A stretch of DNA of 64,000 bases from Granulicella sp. L46 (GCF_009765785.1 NZ_LMUT01000015.1:25708-89707); one strand, 5' to 3'; shown: positions 43,939-53,765, counted from the first letter of the stretch. Numbers and translations: made by a program. Notes: generated by a model from the sequence alone, not told the origin.

Positions 43939-46875
43939 CTACGCTACCGCCTCCACCACCGCACGCGTCTTCTCCGGATCCGGACGATGCCGTTCCGGCG
44001 CCTCCTCCTTCACCTTTGGAGGTCCTATCTTCTTCTCATAGCCGCAGTTAGGAGCAGTCGCAACATCCTCTTCCTTCGCCCCCTTACGCGGCCGCCGCTT
44101 CGGCAACGCCTCACGATTATTCGGGCAAATCAGGAACGTCCCCTCAGCATTCGCATACTCCACCAAATAAGCCGAATCGCACTTCGGGCAAGTCTCATTC
44201 ACCAGCTTCTGATTGCTGGTAAAGTCGCACTTCGGATACCGCGTGCACCCATAGAACGTGTCGCCACGCTTGTTCTTGCGCACCGCAACCTCGCCGCCGC
44301 ACTTCGGACAAGGCACCTCTAACAGCTCTTGTTTCACATACTTGCACTTCGGATACCCCGAGCAAGCAATGAACTCCCCATACTGCCCATCGCGTTGGAG
44401 CAATGGCTTTCCGCATTTGGGGCAAGGCTCTTCCAAGACTACCGGCGGCTTCGACTGCACCTTCTGCGTCAGCTTCCGAATCGTCTTGCACGGCGGATCC
44501 TCGTTATACCCGGGGCAAGCCATAAACGGCCCCCACGGCCCATTCCGCAGCACCATCGTCCGTCCGCAGTTATCGCAAAACTCCTCTTCCTGCTCCGCAT
44601 CCTGAGCCTCAGGCGAGTTCAAATCCGGCTTAGCCGCAAAATTCTCCTTGGTAAAGTCGCAGCTCTCCGGCTCCACGACCAGCTTATTCCCCTGCCCAGC
44701 AGCCGCCTGCAGCGCCGCAATCAGCTCCGCCTTGTCCCCAACCTTGGTGCTCGACTCAGTCGTATCCTCATTCATTGCCTTCACATACATCGGGAACTCG
44801 AATGTATCCAGCACCTTCTTCACCGCCGCCTTGGGGTCCTTCTTCAGCGGCCCCTGCGCCACGGTAATGGGCTTCACCTTGGTAAAGTTCGAGCACGAAT
44901 AGAAGCTCCCAAACTTGCCCCACTTCAAAATCAACGGAGCTCCGCACTTCTCGCATATCTCATCGGTAGCCTGCTCCATCGCCTTGATGTCTTCCATCCC
45001 CGTCTCGGCGACCTTCAGCTCCTTCTCAAAGTGCGTATAGAACCCATTCAGCAGGTCCGTCCACTTCTCCGTCCCCTCTTCCACTGCATCCAGCTCGCTC
45101 TCCAGCTGAGCCGTATAGCCGGTCTCAAAGATGTACGGAAAGTTCTTCACCAGCAGCTCCGTTACGACCATCCCAATCTCGGTCGGAACCAGCTTCTGCG
45201 CGAGCTTCTTCACATAATCGCGCTCCTGGATAGTATTGATAATGGACGCATACGTCGACGGCCGCCCAATCCCCTTCTCCTCCAGCGTCTTCACCAAACT
45301 CGCCTCATTGAACCGCGGCGGAGGCTGCGTAAACTTCTGCTGCGGATCCAGCCGCACCCGCTCCAAACCCTGCCCATCCTTTAACTCCGGCAGCCGCCGA
45401 TCCGCCGAGCTCTCCTCCGACGTCGAATCCTTCGCCCCCTCGGCATCCTCCGCATCCGCGCTCTGCGAGATCTGCTTCTTCTCCGCAGCCTCCGCCTTCG
45501 CCTCTGCAGCCGCTCGCAAGGCCTTCGCCTTCTTCGTCTCTTCCTCAAACCGCAGCCAGCCATCGAACTTCAGAATGCTGCCCGTCGTCCGGAAGTCATA
45601 CGTCGCCTCGGCCTTAGCCTCAATCTCCACGGTCGTCTGGTCGAACACCGCAGCCGTCATCTGGCTCGTGACCGCGCGCTCCCAGATCAGCTTATACAGC
45701 CGATATTGTTCATCCGAAAGATACTTCCGCACCTCATCCGGAACGAAGCTAACGTTCGTCGGACGAATGGCCTCGTGGGCCTCCTGCGCATCCTTCTTGC
45801 TCTTATAAATATTCGCTTTTTCGGGTAAATATTTCCCGCCAAACTTCTTATTCACCCACTCGCGAATCTCCTTCACTGCATCCGCGCTCATGTTGGTAGA
45901 GTCGGTTCGCATGTAGGTAATAAGTCCAACCGTGCCTTCACTTCCCAGCTCGATGCCCTCATACAGCCGTTGCGCCACGCCCATCGTGCGCCGCACATTG
46001 AAGCCCAGCCGCCCCGCCGCCTGCTGCTGCAACTGGCTAGTCGTAAAAGGAGCACGCGGGTTCTGCCGCCGCTCCTTCTTCTCAATCGACTTCACCCGCC
46101 ACGTCGCGCGCTCCAGCTGCTCCATCACCTCATCGACAGCGCCCTTATCCGGCAGCGCATTCGACAGGAAAACCTCTTTCCCATCCGCATCCGTGCCATT
46201 CGACACGCGAATCGGCAACCCCTGCACGCCCACCATGCGCGCTGTAAACTCCTGGCCGCCCTTCGACGGAGAAAGCACCGCATCTATATTCCAGTACTCC
46301 ACCGCCTGGAACGCATTAATCTCCCGCTCGCGCTCCACGATCAGCCGCAGCGCCACAGTCTGCACACGCCCTGCGCTCAGCCCGCGTTTCACCTTGTCCC
46401 AGAGCAGCGGAGAGATCTGATAACCCACCAACCGATCTAGCACCCGCCGCGTCTGCTGCGCATCCACCAAATTCTCGTCCACATCCCGCGTATGCCCAAA
46501 CGCAGCCGTAACCGCCTTCTTCGTAATCTCGTTGAACGTCACCCGCCGCATGTTGCTCTTATTTCGAATAGCCGGCAGCAGCTGGAACTTCAAGTGCGCA
46601 GCAATTGCCTCGCCCTCGCGATCAGGATCGGCCGCCAGAAACACAAAGTCACTCTTCGCCGCCAGCTTCTTCAGACGGTCCACCACCTTCTCTTTGCCTG
46701 GAGACACGATCAGCGTCGGCTCAAACGTCCGATGCTTCAGCTCCACGCCAATATCGTTCTTGGGCAGGTCCATGATGTGCCCAATCGAGGCCTCCACCAC
46801 GTAGTCGCTGCCGAGATACTTCCCGATCGTCTTCGCCTTCGCCGGCGACTCAACGATCACCAGATTCTTTGCCAT
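43939..46875 (-). CDS. topA: DNA topoisomerase I
   Basis: A 978-residue type IA topoisomerase that relaxes negative supercoils. The TOPRIM domain is at the start (LVIVESPAKAKTIGKYLG, AADPDREGEAIA). The active-site Tyr is in GLITYMRTDSTNM (Y321). Landmarks such as EKGIGRPSTYASI follow. The C-terminus holds five tetracysteine zinc ribbons, including CDNCGRTMV, CPKCGKPLL, CPKCGGEVAV and CPKCDSAYL, more than E. coli's three. An acidic, low-complexity insert (about 475-500, SADAEDAEGAKDSTSEESS) interrupts the central part. ATG 46875 is used; an in-frame start at 46905 is less typical. It lies downstream of dprA, a common order in bacteria. Confidence 0.97.
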   Translation of the reverse strand: MAKNLVIVESPAKAKTIGKYLGSDYVVEASIGHIMDLPKNDIGVELKHRTFEPTLIVSPGKEKVVDRLKKLAAKSDFVFLAADPDREGEAIAAHLKFQLLPAIRNKSNMRRVTFNEITKKAVTAAFGHTRDVDENLVDAQQTRRVLDRLVGYQISPLLWDKVKRGLSAGRVQTVALRLIVEREREINAFQAVEYWNIDAVLSPSKGGQEFTARMVGVQGLPIRVSNGTDADGKEVFLSNALPDKGAVDEVMEQLERATWRVKSIEKKERRQNPRAPFTTSQLQQQAAGRLGFNVRRTMGVAQRLYEGIELGSEGTVGLITYMRTDSTNMSADAVKEIREWVNKKFGGKYLPEKANIYKSKKDAQEAHEAIRPTNVSFVPDEVRKYLSDEQYRLYKLIWERAVTSQMTAAVFDQTTVEIEAKAEATYDFRTTGSILKFDGWLRFEEETKKAKALRAAAEAKAEAAEKKQISQSADAEDAEGAKDSTSEESSADRRLPELKDGQGLERVRLDPQQKFTQPPPRFNEASLVKTLEEKGIGRPSTYASIINTIQERDYVKKLAQKLVPTEIGMVVTELLVKNFPYIFETGYTAQLESELDAVEEGTEKWTDLLNGFYTHFEKELKVAETGMEDIKAMEQATDEICEKCGAPLILKWGKFGSFYSCSNFTKVKPITVAQGPLKKDPKAAVKKVLDTFEFPMYVKAMNEDTTESSTKVGDKAELIAALQAAAGQGNKLVVEPESCDFTKENFAAKPDLNSPEAQDAEQEEEFCDNCGRTMVLRNGPWGPFMACPGYNEDPPCKTIRKLTQKVQSKPPVVLEEPCPKCGKPLLQRDGQYGEFIACSGYPKCKYVKQELLEVPCPKCGGEVAVRKNKRGDTFYGCTRYPKCDFTSNQKLVNETCPKCDSAYLVEYANAEGTFLICPNNREALPKRRPRKGAKEEDVATAPNCGYEKKIGPPKVKEEAPERHRPDPEKTRAVVEAVA

Positions 46876-47072
46876 ACCGCACACCCATTCATAGACGTAC
46901 GGCAAAAGCCGCGTCTATGTTTCCAATTCCCTTGCAACCTATCACGTTTAGCCAAGTCGAAGTCAAACCGCACCCCGATATCCATCGGCCTGCGAGCTAA
47001 CTTGCTTGTCCTGTTGGACGCAAAAACTTTCGAATCAGCGCCACCTCTCGCTCAATCTAGCGGAGGAACTTT

Positions 47073-48302
47073 TTAGAAGCACCGTACATATTGTTTGCCT
47101 GGCATCTGCTTCACTCTACCGCTAAGTTCCAATTCAAACAACGCGGTAAAGATTTCACCCGAGACCATCTTGAGCTCCAGCCGCTCAATCAACTCATCAA
47201 GTTGCAGCGTCTCATCCTGCCGCAACTCCTGCATCACCAGGCGCTCATGCTCGCTCATGGGAGGGCTCGTCTGGTGGTCGTTAAATAAAGATGCACTTCC
47301 CTCCACAGAAGATTCATTCCTCCCCGCCTGCGCCTCCGCTGCCGCCTCCAACTCCATTCGCACCTGCGACGGCAGATCCTCCCACACATCCTCCCAGGTC
47401 GCCGTCAACTTCGCGCCCTGCTTGATCAATGTATTCGGACCCCACGCATTCTTATTGGTCGCATTACCCGGCACCGCATACACATCGCGCCCCTGATCCA
47501 GCGCACATCGCGCCGTAATCCTCGTGCCCGAATATTCCCCACCCTCCACCACCAGCACGCCGACACTCATCCCGCTCAGCGTCCGATTCCGTATAGGAAA
47601 ATTCTGCGGCGCCGGAAACGTCCCCAGCGGAAACTCACTCACAATCGCTCCACCCTGTGCGACAATCTGCTCTGCCAGCCGCTTGTTCTCCTTGGGATAA
47701 ATCACGTCGATCCCCGTCCCCCAAACCGCAACCGTCGCACCTCCAGCCTCCAGCGCGCCCTTGTGCGCACACGAGTCCACACCCCGCGCCATGCCGCTCA
47801 TGATCACCATCCCGCGCCGCGCCAAATCGCGACTCAACATCTCCGCCATGCCCGATCCATACGGCGTCGGCTGTCGGGTCCCCACCACCGCAATCCCCGC
47901 ACGACTCAGCAGCGCTGCGTTACCCCGCACCCAAAGCACCGACGGCGGATCATATATCTCCAACAGCCTATCCGGATACGCCGCATCCTCAGGCGTCAGA
48001 AAGCTCGCCTGCTGCTCCTGGACACGCGCCGCTTCTTCAACCGCCGCAGCCCGCGCTCGTCCATCGAAACAGAACTGCGCTGACTCCGCCGGCATCCCTA
48101 CACCTTCCAGCTCAGTCAGGCTCGCATGAAACAAACGCCCCGCAGCTCCCAGCCGACGCACCGCACGCCCACATCGAGTCGGCCCCATTCCGGGCGTCAA
48201 AGTCAACGCCAGCCACGCCAGCCTCGCTTCTTGAACCTCACTCGACAGCGTCTCTGGAGAAACTGCCGCGCCCGCCCGTTCCTCAATCCCATCCATCATC
48301 AC
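47073..48302 (-). CDS. dprA: DNA-processing protein DprA/Smf
   Basis: A 409-residue DprA. In competent bacteria DprA binds incoming single-stranded DNA and loads RecA. The order is an N-terminal helical SAM-like region (about 25-85), the Rossmann fold (about 110-320, IAVVGTRQPTPYGSGMAEML, GMARGVDSCAHKGAL, GGAIVSEFPLG, FPIRNRTLSGMS, EGGEYSGTRITA) and a C-terminal winged helix (about 345-405, LQLDELIERLELKMVSGEIF). It is about 200 bases upstream of topA in the same direction. With comF (56050) and ssb (62477) in the window, natural transformation capacity is plausible, but pilus genes are not seen. Confidence 0.95.
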   Translation of the reverse strand: MMMDGIEERAGAAVSPETLSSEVQEARLAWLALTLTPGMGPTRCGRAVRRLGAAGRLFHASLTELEGVGMPAESAQFCFDGRARAAAVEEAARVQEQQASFLTPEDAAYPDRLLEIYDPPSVLWVRGNAALLSRAGIAVVGTRQPTPYGSGMAEMLSRDLARRGMVIMSGMARGVDSCAHKGALEAGGATVAVWGTGIDVIYPKENKRLAEQIVAQGGAIVSEFPLGTFPAPQNFPIRNRTLSGMSVGVLVVEGGEYSGTRITARCALDQGRDVYAVPGNATNKNAWGPNTLIKQGAKLTATWEDVWEDLPSQVRMELEAAAEAQAGRNESSVEGSASLFNDHQTSPPMSEHERLVMQELRQDETLQLDELIERLELKMVSGEIFTALFELELSGRVKQMPGKQYVRCF

Positions 48303-48387
48303 GCGTACCTCTCAGCTGCGTCGTGCTCGCATCCTACATCAACCGCGCGCCAACCGCTGTGTCGCACGCTTCTTCTAAAATCAAACT

Positions 48388-49260
48388 GTGCCTCTACGCG
48401 TCTCCACCATCGCTTTCCTGAACCCAGCTCCACTGCTCTACAACTTCGAGCACGAACCCACCGCCACAACCCTCCGCGAGCACTACGACGTCCACTACAC
48501 CTCGCCCGCCATCTGCGCCGAGGAACTCAACGCCGGTACCGCCGACCTCGGCCTCATCCCCATTGCTTCTCTCACGCCAGATCTCGCTATCGTCCCCGGC
48601 TGCGCCATCGCCAGCCGCGACGAAGTCCGCAGCATCCTTCTACTCGTCAAAAATCCCGACTGGCTCTCTCCCGCCGAAGCCCTCAAACAAGTCCGCACCG
48701 TCGCCACCGACACCGCCAGCCGCAGCTCCGTCACCTACACCCGCATCCTCTTCGAGCACTTCCACCACACCTACCCAACCTTCGTCGACTTCCCTGCCGA
48801 CCTCGCCACCATGCTCCCCGGCTCCGACGCCGCGCTCCTCATCGGCGACCCTGCACTCCTCGCCCGGGAGCAGCGCACCGCCATCGACAACGCCACCAAA
48901 ACCCCTCTCCTCTGGCTCGACCTCGCCCACCTCTGGCGCGAGCTCACCGGCCTCCCCTGGGTAGCCGCCGTCTGGGCCCTCCGCCCCGAATCCCTGGCCC
49001 CCGCAGGCCTCTCCCCCCAACAACTCATCGCCGACCTTACCGCCAGCCGCGACGCCGGCCTAGCCCACACCGAGCAGATCGTCGACGAGTGGACACCGAA
49101 ACTAGCCCTCTCCCCCAACACCATCCGCACCTACCTCCGCCACAACATCCACTACACGCTAGACCCCGACTGCCTCCGCGCCATAGAACTCTTCCGCACC
49201 CTGGCCACTCAGATCAACGCCCTACCACCCCTACCCACCCTAAACCTCCTAACCCCCTAG
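48388..49260 (+). CDS. mqnA: Chorismate dehydratase MqnA, futalosine menaquinone pathway
   Basis: A 290-residue protein of the MqnA/MqnD family with a periplasmic-binding-protein-like fold. It should convert chorismate to 3-[(1-carboxyvinyl)oxy]benzoate, the first step of futalosine-dependent menaquinone synthesis. Motifs are STIAFLNPAPLLYNF, the substrate loop GTADLGLIPIAS, VATDTASRSSVTYTRI and AALLIGDPAL. The start is GTG 48388. No other mqn gene is near. It is divergent from dprA with an 85-base gap. Confidence 0.92.
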   Translation: MPLRVSTIAFLNPAPLLYNFEHEPTATTLREHYDVHYTSPAICAEELNAGTADLGLIPIASLTPDLAIVPGCAIASRDEVRSILLLVKNPDWLSPAEALKQVRTVATDTASRSSVTYTRILFEHFHHTYPTFVDFPADLATMLPGSDAALLIGDPALLAREQRTAIDNATKTPLLWLDLAHLWRELTGLPWVAAVWALRPESLAPAGLSPQQLIADLTASRDAGLAHTEQIVDEWTPKLALSPNTIRTYLRHNIHYTLDPDCLRAIELFRTLATQINALPPLPTLNLLTP

Positions 49261-49266
49261 CCGCCC

Positions 49267-49310
49267 CTGCCTTTGCCTTTGCCTTTGCGTTTGCGTTTGC
49301 GTTTGCCTTT
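49267..49310. repeat. Hexamer tract (TTTGCC/TTTGCG)n
   Basis: Seven or so TTTGCC or TTTGCG hexamers directly after mqnA. It forms the left module of a composite intergenic element, matching the tracts at 41764 and 54742. Confidence 0.75.
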
Positions 49311-49314
49311 CTTC

Positions 49315-49425
49315 GACAATTTCTGAAAGAAATTGTCATTCCGAGCGTAGCGAGTGAACCTGCTGTCTCCCGTTCTTGCCCTTGCCTTTCTTTCTGTCAT
49401 TCCCTCTGGGAATCTGCTTCTTCTG
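49315..49425. repeat. GTCATTCC-type hairpin elements, two copies
   Basis: It begins with a perfect hairpin (GACAATTTC at 49315, GAAATTGTC at 49329). GTCATTCCGAGCGTAGCGAG (49335-49354) follows, and a second unit GTCATTCCCTCTGGGAATCT (49397-49416), whose ATTCCC/GGGAAT arms pair, with a GCTTCTTC tail. No gene is present. Confidence 0.75.
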
Positions 49426-49442
49426 TTCTCGCTTCTACGTAC

Positions 49443-49507
49443 CCCAAGGCTTCAGCCTTGGGTCTCATGCATTACGAACAGCGGGGCTTTAGCCCCTGGG
49501 GCATGAG
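49443..49507. repeat. Paired hairpin element (CTTCAG and CTTTAG loops)
   Basis: Hairpin 1 is CCCAAGGCT-TC-AGCCTTGGG (49443-49462). Hairpin 2 is GGGGCT-TT-AGCCCC (49483-49496), enclosed by an outer 7-base stem CTCATGC (49464-49470) with GCATGAG (49501-49507). The same pair with different stem bases recurs at 54856-54906. Confidence 0.75.
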
Positions 49508-49521
49508 CTCCCACAATACCC

Positions 49522-50439
49522 TCAAACCTCCGGCGCCCAAGTCCATCCCTCAATCCCACACAGCGGATCCCGCGGCATCGGCAGCCGCGCAAACGTCTCC
49601 CTCCGTTCCGCCATCACCATCGTGCTAACCAGCGCATCAAACGCATCCTCCCCACCGCGCGCCTTCTGCATCACCCCACGAGACAACGCCGCATACCCCG
49701 CATCCTCCCGCCGCTTCTTCAACAAATAAGCCGCCCGCGCAGCCGCATTCGACTTCTTCACCGCCCCCGTATTCAACCGCGTATACATCTCCACCACCAA
49801 CGGACGAGCATCCCGCCCAACCAGCGACGGCGCATCAAACGGCCACACCCGAAACCCCGCCTCCCTCAGCCTCAGCAACACCGCAAACCCGCGCAGCGAC
49901 GCCGTACCCACGCTTCCCGACCCGCCAATCTGAAACACACTCTTCGGCGTAATCCCCTTCACCCGAGCCTGCCGTTCGGCCTCAGGAATCTCCGCCACAA
50001 TCTTGCAATCAATATCGGTAGCCCGCAACATCCGATGCAGATGCTCCCCAGAAAACTCCGCCGGCCGCTCGCCCCGATGACCCACACCCGGCTTCCCCCA
50101 AAACCGCCGATCCTCTGCCCCCCGCATCAACCACCTCTCCGCATGTCCTTCGTCAACAACGCGCCTCCAAAACTCCGGCGCACTCCCGACTCCATGCTCA
50201 TCCCTGACAAACCACGCCGGAAAGCTAAAGCAAAAATCAAACCCTACCACCATCCGCGGCGTCTCCTTCGCCATCTCGATCAGCCACTCCGCAATCTCCG
50301 CGCGCGTCCTCCCCGCCTCCAACCGCACGCTCACTTTTCCTCGCGGATCCTCCGTCCAAACTCCCGCCCAGATATGCCGCCGCTGCCCGGCCGCATCCAC
50401 CCTCCCCGACCAATCAATCCCCACCACCCGCTGCACCAT
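49522..50439 (-). CDS. DUF429-domain protein (predicted RNase H-like fold)
   Basis: A 305-residue cytoplasmic protein with the DUF429 opening VVGIDWSGRVD, VVGFDFCFSFPAWFV, the central FWGKPGVG segment and the end motif GEDAFDALVSTMVMAERRE. The pattern of spaced acidic residues (D in GIDWSG, D in GFDFCF, ED..DA) fits an RNase H-like nuclease fold, but activity is untested in most members. ATG 50439 is well placed. It follows recX by 31 bases and is probably co-transcribed. Confidence 0.82.
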   Translation of the reverse strand: MVQRVVGIDWSGRVDAAGQRRHIWAGVWTEDPRGKVSVRLEAGRTRAEIAEWLIEMAKETPRMVVGFDFCFSFPAWFVRDEHGVGSAPEFWRRVVDEGHAERWLMRGAEDRRFWGKPGVGHRGERPAEFSGEHLHRMLRATDIDCKIVAEIPEAERQARVKGITPKSVFQIGGSGSVGTASLRGFAVLLRLREAGFRVWPFDAPSLVGRDARPLVVEMYTRLNTGAVKKSNAAARAAYLLKKRREDAGYAALSRGVMQKARGGEDAFDALVSTMVMAERRETFARLPMPRDPLCGIEGWTWAPEV

Positions 50440-50470
50440 ACGTTTTTCCCTACACTCTATCCTCTATCCC

Positions 50471-51034
50471 CTACTCACTGTCCTCGACATCCACCTCTTC
50501 CACCTCCGCACCCCAACTCCTCAGCACCTTCCAAATCGTCTTAGTAGAAAACCCCGCCCCCATCAGCCGCCGCATCGCGCGCGCGATCTCTTTATCTCCC
50601 TCCGGCTTCTTCATCCGCTTGCGCGCGACATACTCCTTCGCCAGCGCCACCTCATCCACCTCGTCATACGCAGTAGCCAGCGTAGACTGCGTCAGCTCCT
50701 GCGCAATCCCCTTCTGCATCAACCCCTGCTGCACTCTCCGCTTGCCGTATTTCTCATTCTCCTTACGCAGCCGCGTGTAGTCCGCCGCAAACCGCTCATC
50801 GCTCAGATACCCCAGCTCCTTCAACTTCAAAATCACCGCGTCCATCGCTGCTTCACCCTCCTCGCCAGGCTCCGCACGCGTACTCATCTTCCGCCGCAGA
50901 TCGCGCACACTCTTCATCTGCGAGCTCAACGAGCGCACCGCAAACTCCAGCAACCCCGCCACATCCAGCGGAGGCTTCGGCTTCTTCACTTTGAAGCCCC
51001 CCGCCCCATAACTCTTTGCCTTCCCAAAACTCAT
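50471..51034 (-). CDS. recX: RecX regulatory protein
   Basis: A 187-residue RecX, which binds RecA filaments and limits recombination. It has the family three-helix repeats: LEFAVRSLSSQMKSVRDLRRKM, then LKELGYLSDERFAADYTRLR, YGKRRVQQGLMQKGI and AMRRLMGAGFSTKTIWKVL. The basic N-terminus (KPKPPLD) is an ordinary extension. GGAG precedes ATG 51034. recA is not in the window. Confidence 0.9.
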   Translation of the reverse strand: MSFGKAKSYGAGGFKVKKPKPPLDVAGLLEFAVRSLSSQMKSVRDLRRKMSTRAEPGEEGEAAMDAVILKLKELGYLSDERFAADYTRLRKENEKYGKRRVQQGLMQKGIAQELTQSTLATAYDEVDEVALAKEYVARKRMKKPEGDKEIARAMRRLMGAGFSTKTIWKVLRSWGAEVEEVDVEDSE

Positions 51035-51056
51035 TGTTGCTCCTCTAACTGCACAA

Positions 51057-51157
51057 CTCTGTCATCTCGACCGAACCATCACGCTCTTGTCGTGATGCGT
51101 AGCGGAGAGACCTGCAGCCCTGCCTACCATTGCACTCCCATTCGCAGCTTCCAGCCA
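51057..51157. repeat. GTCATCTCGACC-type intergenic element
   Basis: Between recX and the S9 peptidase lies GTCATCTCGACC (from 51061) followed by GCGTAGCGGAGAGACCTGC (to about 51115). It contains the inverted repeat CATCACGCTCTTGTCGTGATG. It is a third variety of the same GTCAT...CTGC class of short repeats. Confidence 0.6.
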
Positions 51158-53456
51158 CTACTTCTCTCGCGCCTCTAACGGATTCTTCTCCGGCCCCACC
51201 GCCGCATACTTACCCATCCCCGTCCACCGATCGCACCAGTCATCGACAGTCTCCCACCACAACTGCGCGTTCTGCGGCTTCAACACCCAGTGCCCCTCAT
51301 CCGAAAAAATAAAGCATCTTCGACGGCACACCCAGCAACTGCAGCGCCGTAAACAACTGCAACCCCTGGCTAACATCCAGCCGATAATCCCTCTGCGAAT
51401 GCACCACCAGCGTAGGCGTCCGCGCATCCTTAATAAACATCATCGGAGACCACTTCCGAAACGGATCCTCCCCCGCCGGCTTCCCATAAAAATCCCAAGG
51501 CCGCGCCGCCTTCCCCTGCTCTACAACATCGTCGTTGCCGTTACTTTTCTTCCTGTCATTCCCTCCGGGAATCTGCTTCTCTACCCCCGCCGCCAACGGC
51601 CGAAACTCCCACTCGTTAAACCACAACTCCTCAGTCGCACCAAACGCACTCACCGGGTCATACATCCCATCATGCGTCACGATGCACTTGAACCGATCTG
51701 TATGCGTGAGCACCCAATTCGCCATGAACCCGCCATAGCTAGCCCCCAGCGCACACTCCCGCGTCTTGTCGATGAACGAAAACTTAGCCTCCGCCGCATC
51801 CAGCCCCTTCATCAAATCCACATACGGCCGCCCACCCCAATCCCCCGACACCTCATCCACAAACTGCTGCCCATACCCCGTCGACCCCCGCGGATTCACC
51901 ATCACCACCACATACCCACTAGCCGCAAACAGCTCCGGATTCCACCGATACGACCACGCATCTCCCCAACTCCCCTGCGGCCCCCCATGAATCAAAAACT
52001 TCACCGGATACTTCTTCCCCGCATCAAAATGAGGCGGCCGCACCACAAACCCCTCCACCTTCGTCCCATTCGCACCAGCAAACCAATACGACTCCATCTT
52101 CGGAAGATCAAGCTTCGATACCAGCACATCATTCAAGTGCGTGATCGCGACTTCACCACCCCACTCCGACGCACCTCTCGCGTGCTCCTTCGGCAAACGA
52201 ACAATCTCCGCTGGATGTTCGACCGACACACGTACAGCAATCAGGACGCTCCCACCGCTGCTGCTCCCTGCGCGTGGCAGAACGAGGATATCGCTAAACT
52301 CACCCTCCCCCTCTAAAAACCCTAGTTTGTTACCAGCTATGCCGACGAAATCAATATTCTCGTTCCCGGCTAACGGCGTCGTGTAAAAGAGGCCCTCTGA
52401 CTCGGGTGTCCAAGCAAACTCATCCACCCAATTTTCAAGCGTCCCAGTCAAATCCCGAATCGCCCCTGTCCCCCGATCCATCACCACTAAATCAAACTTG
52501 TCGCTCTCAAACCCATTCCTCTTCTGCGACCGCCAAGCCAGCCACTTCCCATCCGGCGAATACGCCGGCCCATCATCACTCCCCGCGCTCGTCGACACCT
52601 TCTTCGCCGACGAAGGCACCGCCCCCACCTGCAACACAAAAATATCGTTGTTGGTCGACTCCGCCGGCACCTTATCCAAATTCACGACATACGCAATCTC
52701 CTTCCCATCCGGAGAAATCGCATACCCCACCGGCGCACTCAACGAAAACGTAGGCGCCTCATGATCCCCCACCACACTAGCCGGCGTGACATCCTCAGGC
52801 GCCCCACCCTCTACGCTCCCCCAAAAAATATGCGACCGCTTCTCCCCCAAATAATGATCCCAATGCCGATACAGCAAGTCCGTAAAAATCATCGCCTTCA
52901 CCGGACTCTTAGCCGCCGCCGCATCCTTCTCCGCATTACACTTCGCCTCAGCGTCAGCCCTCCCCGCCCCCACAGCCGCCTCGCACCCCGGATACACATC
53001 CGACACAAATAAAAAATGTTTCGAGTCCGGAGCCCAAACTCCACCATCGGCCCCCGTCTCCAACGACGTCACCGCCCGCCCCGTCCCGATCGTCCCAGCC
53101 GCATCATCCCAAGCCGCCACCACCAACTGCCCATCCGCCGCATACATCACAGCCTTCCCATCCCGCGAAAGCCGTCCCCCACTCTCCCCACTGCCCGTAG
53201 TCACCTGCCGCTCTTTCGCAGCGCCATCAACCGGCACCACCCAAAGATGATTCGTCTTCGTATTCTTCTCCAGCGAAACATCCGTAACCGAAAACAGCAC
53301 CCACTTCCCACTCACCGAAACCTGCGGATCGCTAACCCGCTTCATCGCCATCAAATCCGCAAACGTCATCGGCCTCTTCGCCGAACCCACCTGCCCACCC
53401 GCAGCACAAACCATCCCCACCAATAAACTCGCAGCACAAATCGTCCGGATCTTCAT
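51158..53456 (-). pseudogene. S9-family serine peptidase, frameshifted before the catalytic His
   Basis: An exported prolyl-oligopeptidase-family peptidase: signal peptide, N-terminal TolB-like propeller (about 30-440) and alpha/beta-hydrolase domain. The nucleophile is intact in CALGASYGGF (S573), and the catalytic Asp is in VVHSQRDYRLD. The reading frame then breaks: a run of six A (51304-51309; T on the coding strand) shifts it, giving LYFFG and a stop at 51297. Removing one base restores FSDEGHWVLKPQNAQLWWETV, with the catalytic His, ending at 51158. As sequenced, the 719-residue product lacks the His and should be inactive. A homopolymer sequencing error, a true mutation or slippage are all possible. 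A repeat-derived insert of about 34 codons lies at about 51501-51602. Confidence 0.85.
51530..51585. repeat. GTCATTCC element inserted in frame in the S9 peptidase gene
   Basis: The plus strand reads a TTGCCG/pyrimidine tract followed by GTCATTCCCTCCGGGAATCT (51555-51574) and GCTTCTC, the same module as at 49391. On the coding strand it yields KQIPGGNDRKKSNGN, a low-complexity insert between EWEF and PWDFYGKP that relatives are not expected to have. Confidence 0.75.
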
Positions 53457-53765
53457 CGCGCCAGTTTACGCCCAGACCTAATTCCTACCAGTGACCGCAG
53501 ACATGAACCGACCACGCGAAGCCCCTCGCCGTCCGCGCAGGACTGCCCCATATCTCGATTCTGAGATGTGGGCATCGCGCGCCACGCGCGACCGCCCCCG
53601 CCCCTCTCCACCCTCCCTAAAATCTGTCATCCTGAGCGAAGGGCGCAGCCCGAAGCCGAAGGACCCCGAAGAACTCACCCTCACCCATACCCTCAACCCT
53701 TTCTCACCCAAAGCCCTAACCCCCGCCCCCACGCAGGACCCGTCTATCCTGTAGCAAGCACCATC
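53457..53765. other. Divergent gap with repeats, upstream of S9 peptidase and 53766 gene
   Basis: A 309-base gap without a supported gene. It holds the 18-bp repeat (copy 5, 53527-53543), the element GTCATCCTGAGCGAAGG at 53627 ending AAGCCGAAGGACCCC at about 53669, and a partial CGCAGGACC at 53733. Promoters for both divergent genes should lie here. Confidence 0.6.
53527..53543. repeat. 18-bp element, copy 5 (17 of 18 bases)
   Basis: CGCCGTCCGCGCAGGAC, with T replacing the next C. It is preceded by CCACGCGAAGCCCCT, nearly as in copy 3. Confidence 0.72.

Noticed and set aside
48126-49628. 500-codon plus-strand frame across dprA start, mqnA and the repeat region
   Set aside because: It is low-complexity Arg/Pro/His, runs through repeats and overlaps a clear mqnA.
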